From contig DJGU01000062.1 in assembly GCA_002432795.1 (NCBI GenBank), forward strand, positions 5,402 to 12,730: 7,329 bases of DNA. The letters run 5' to 3'. The translations under genes were made by a program, and so were the position numbers. The stretch is from Anaerolineaceae bacterium UBA5838 (GTDB lineage Bacteria > Chloroflexota > Anaerolineae > Anaerolineales > Anaerolineaceae). Under the pieces are notes generated by a model that was given only the letters and a program-made list of their open reading frames with translations, ran no database searches and had not been told where the DNA came from. Shown piece by piece: positions 6,374-7,329 of the stretch. Every line of letters starts with the position of its first letter. Position 1 is the first letter of the stretch.

Positions 6374-6994
6374 ATGAATAACACAAAAGATAGTGTCCTA
6401 AATCAGGTCCTCTTGCTGCGAAAAGCTACGATCACGCAGCTTTCAGAAAAGCTTGCGATCAGTGAGATCTCTATTCGCCATCACCTGATCAAATTGGAAG
6501 CGGAGGGGCTGGTTTCCGCGTCAGAAGAACGCCATGGCGTTGGCAGACCACGCTTCGTCTATTGCCTGACGGAAAAAGGTTTTCAAATTGCCCCAACCGA
6601 TTACTTCAGGTTAACGGATCATGCCCTGACCACGATGAAAAATTTCCTTGGGCTTGAAGCTTTCCTGGAGCTGTTAAAACAATTCGGCCGAGACCTCGCC
6701 GAAGCTTACACCAGCTCTATCAGTTTTGAGAACCCTGAACAAATTCTGGAAGAAGTTGCCGAAAATCTCACTCGGGATGGTTTTGTTTTTTCCTGGACCA
6801 AATCAGGAGAAAGCCTTGTACTCACCACGCATCACTGCCCTGTCCATCACCTTGGACAAAACCATCCCGAAGTTTGTACAATCAACCACGCTCTGTTAGA
6901 ATCCCTCATCCAACAACCGCTCAAGCATGACACCTGCATTTTGCACGGTGACCCTGGCTGCACATACACTTACGAGGTACTTGATGGAGAATGA
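6374..6994 (+). CDS. SufR-like winged-helix regulator with probable Fe-S-binding cysteines
   Basis: DNA-binding regulator, probably a repressor that senses Fe-S cluster status and controls an adjacent SUF operon. From ATG 6374 it has 206 residues. Residues ~8-70 form a DeoR/ArsR-type winged helix: ITQLSEKLAISEISIRHHLIKLEAEGLV is the helix-turn-helix and GVGRPRFVYCLTEKG the wing. The C-terminal part carries Cys155, Cys168, Cys188 and Cys196 in THHCPVHH, HPEVCTI, HDTCILHG and DPGCTY. The spacing C-X12-C-X27-C (155/168/196) equals, as I recall it, the spacing of the three [4Fe-4S] ligand cysteines of cyanobacterial SufR (164/177/205). Cys188 is an extra residue. The first ATG fits the usual family N-terminus; a longer reading from TTG 6305 would run through the promoter. 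The stop overlaps the DUF59 gene by 11 bp, so the two are translationally coupled. It is less sure to be SufR sensu stricto than to be an Fe-S regulator of this family. Confidence 0.85.
   Translation: MNNTKDSVLNQVLLLRKATITQLSEKLAISEISIRHHLIKLEAEGLVSASEERHGVGRPRFVYCLTEKGFQIAPTDYFRLTDHALTTMKNFLGLEAFLELLKQFGRDLAEAYTSSISFENPEQILEEVAENLTRDGFVFSWTKSGESLVLTTHHCPVHHLGQNHPEVCTINHALLESLIQQPLKHDTCILHGDPGCTYTYEVLDGE
6974..6978 (+). promoter_or_regulatory. Ribosome binding site inside the regulator gene, deciding the ATG 6984 start
   Basis: GAGGT at 6974-6978 lies 5 nt before ATG 6984 and within the last codons of the SufR-like gene. It supports ATG 6984 over the in-frame ATG 6927, which would overlap the regulator by 68 bp and add 19 residues unlike the family. 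Confidence 0.7.
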
Positions 6995-7328
6995 AGCAAA
7001 ATTTACCTGGGGAATCCAAAAAACTGATCCGGAAAAATATAACGATTTGATAGAAGCATTATCAGGCATCACTGATCCTGAATTGGGATATTCTATTATT
7101 GAGCTTGGTCTGGTTCGGGAAATCAAACTGACCGAACAGGGAGCCTATGTTCGCATGATCCTGACTACACCCTATTGCCCCTACGGCCCCGCAATGCTCG
7201 AAGAAACCCGCAAGAAAGTCGAAAAGACTCTCGGCGTTCCAACGACCATGGAGTTTGGCGTCGAACCCTGGACCCCCGACATGATGGAAGATGACCTGTT
7301 CGACCCGGAATGGGGTTTGCTGCCTTAA
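6984..7328 (+). CDS. DUF59/MIP18-family Fe-S cluster assembly protein (SufT/PaaD-like)
   Basis: Small cytoplasmic protein of 114 residues from the DUF59 (MIP18) family, whose members (SufT, PaaD, eukaryotic CIA2) help in maturation of Fe-S proteins. The diagnostic elements are ITDPELGYSIIELGLV (29-44) and the reactive-cysteine loop LTTPYCPYGPAM (60-71, Cys65), followed by a helix with paired Lys/Glu. The C-terminus has EPWTPDMM and an acidic stretch. The start overlaps the regulator's stop by 11 bp, giving a coupled pair. The gene ends one base before the window edge, so any SufBCD-type genes would lie just outside. In PaaD homologues the loop has similar Cys and Pro positions, but the short length and the SufR-like neighbour favour a general Fe-S role over phenylacetate ring oxidation. 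Assignment to the family is sure; the exact partner is not. Confidence 0.92.
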   Translation: MENEAKFTWGIQKTDPEKYNDLIEALSGITDPELGYSIIELGLVREIKLTEQGAYVRMILTTPYCPYGPAMLEETRKKVEKTLGVPTTMEFGVEPWTPDMMEDDLFDPEWGLLP

Positions 7329-7329
7329 A

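Noticed and set aside
6927..6983. ATG 6927 as start of the DUF59 protein
   Set aside because: It overlaps the regulator's conserved cysteine region and lacks family similarity; ATG 6984 has GAGGT upstream.

Overview
The window looks like chromosomal DNA of a free-living bacterium, most likely a member of the Chloroflexota (Anaerolineae-like). This assignment is inference. It rests on a large secreted C25 peptidase ending in a short hydrophobic tail of the FLPIIFK type, which I recall from many secreted Chloroflexota proteins, together with a fused Wzz/tyrosine kinase with its phosphatase and a SufR-type regulator next to a DUF59 gene. Base composition is balanced. I see no mobile elements, tRNA or rRNA genes, or CRISPR repeats.

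Layout: (1) Positions 3-3749, plus strand: the 3' part of a gingipain-like (family C25) cysteine peptidase, cut by the left edge of the window. It has a propeptide-like N-terminal region, a catalytic domain with the His/Cys pair, a cadherin-like domain, two 94-residue tandem repeats and the hydrophobic tail. (2) A strong intrinsic terminator at 3768-3803 lies between two convergent genes. (3) Positions 6225-3821, minus strand: a two-gene unit encoding a chain-length determinant fused to a bacterial tyrosine kinase (BY-kinase), followed by a low-molecular-weight protein tyrosine phosphatase. This is the classic kinase/phosphatase pair that controls export and chain length of capsule or exopolysaccharide. 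(4) A 148-bp divergent intergenic region with a good promoter for the rightward genes and two small inverted repeats. (5) Positions 6374-7328, plus strand: a SufR-like Fe-S-sensing winged-helix regulator overlapping by 11 bp with a DUF59/MIP18-family Fe-S assembly protein. This is probably the head of a SUF operon that continues beyond the right edge.

The three blocks have unrelated roles: secreted proteolysis, surface polysaccharide control, and Fe-S cluster assembly with its regulation. Four start sites were re-chosen. The peptidase reading frame is open to the window edge. The phosphatase probably starts at TTG 4294, the SufR-like regulator at ATG 6374 (possibly on a nearly leaderless mRNA), and the DUF59 protein at ATG 6984. 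I do not see a wholly novel multi-gene system. The least explained items are the C-terminal tail of the peptidase, the atypical phosphatase P-loop, and the nearly leaderless promoter and operator candidates of the SufR-like gene.
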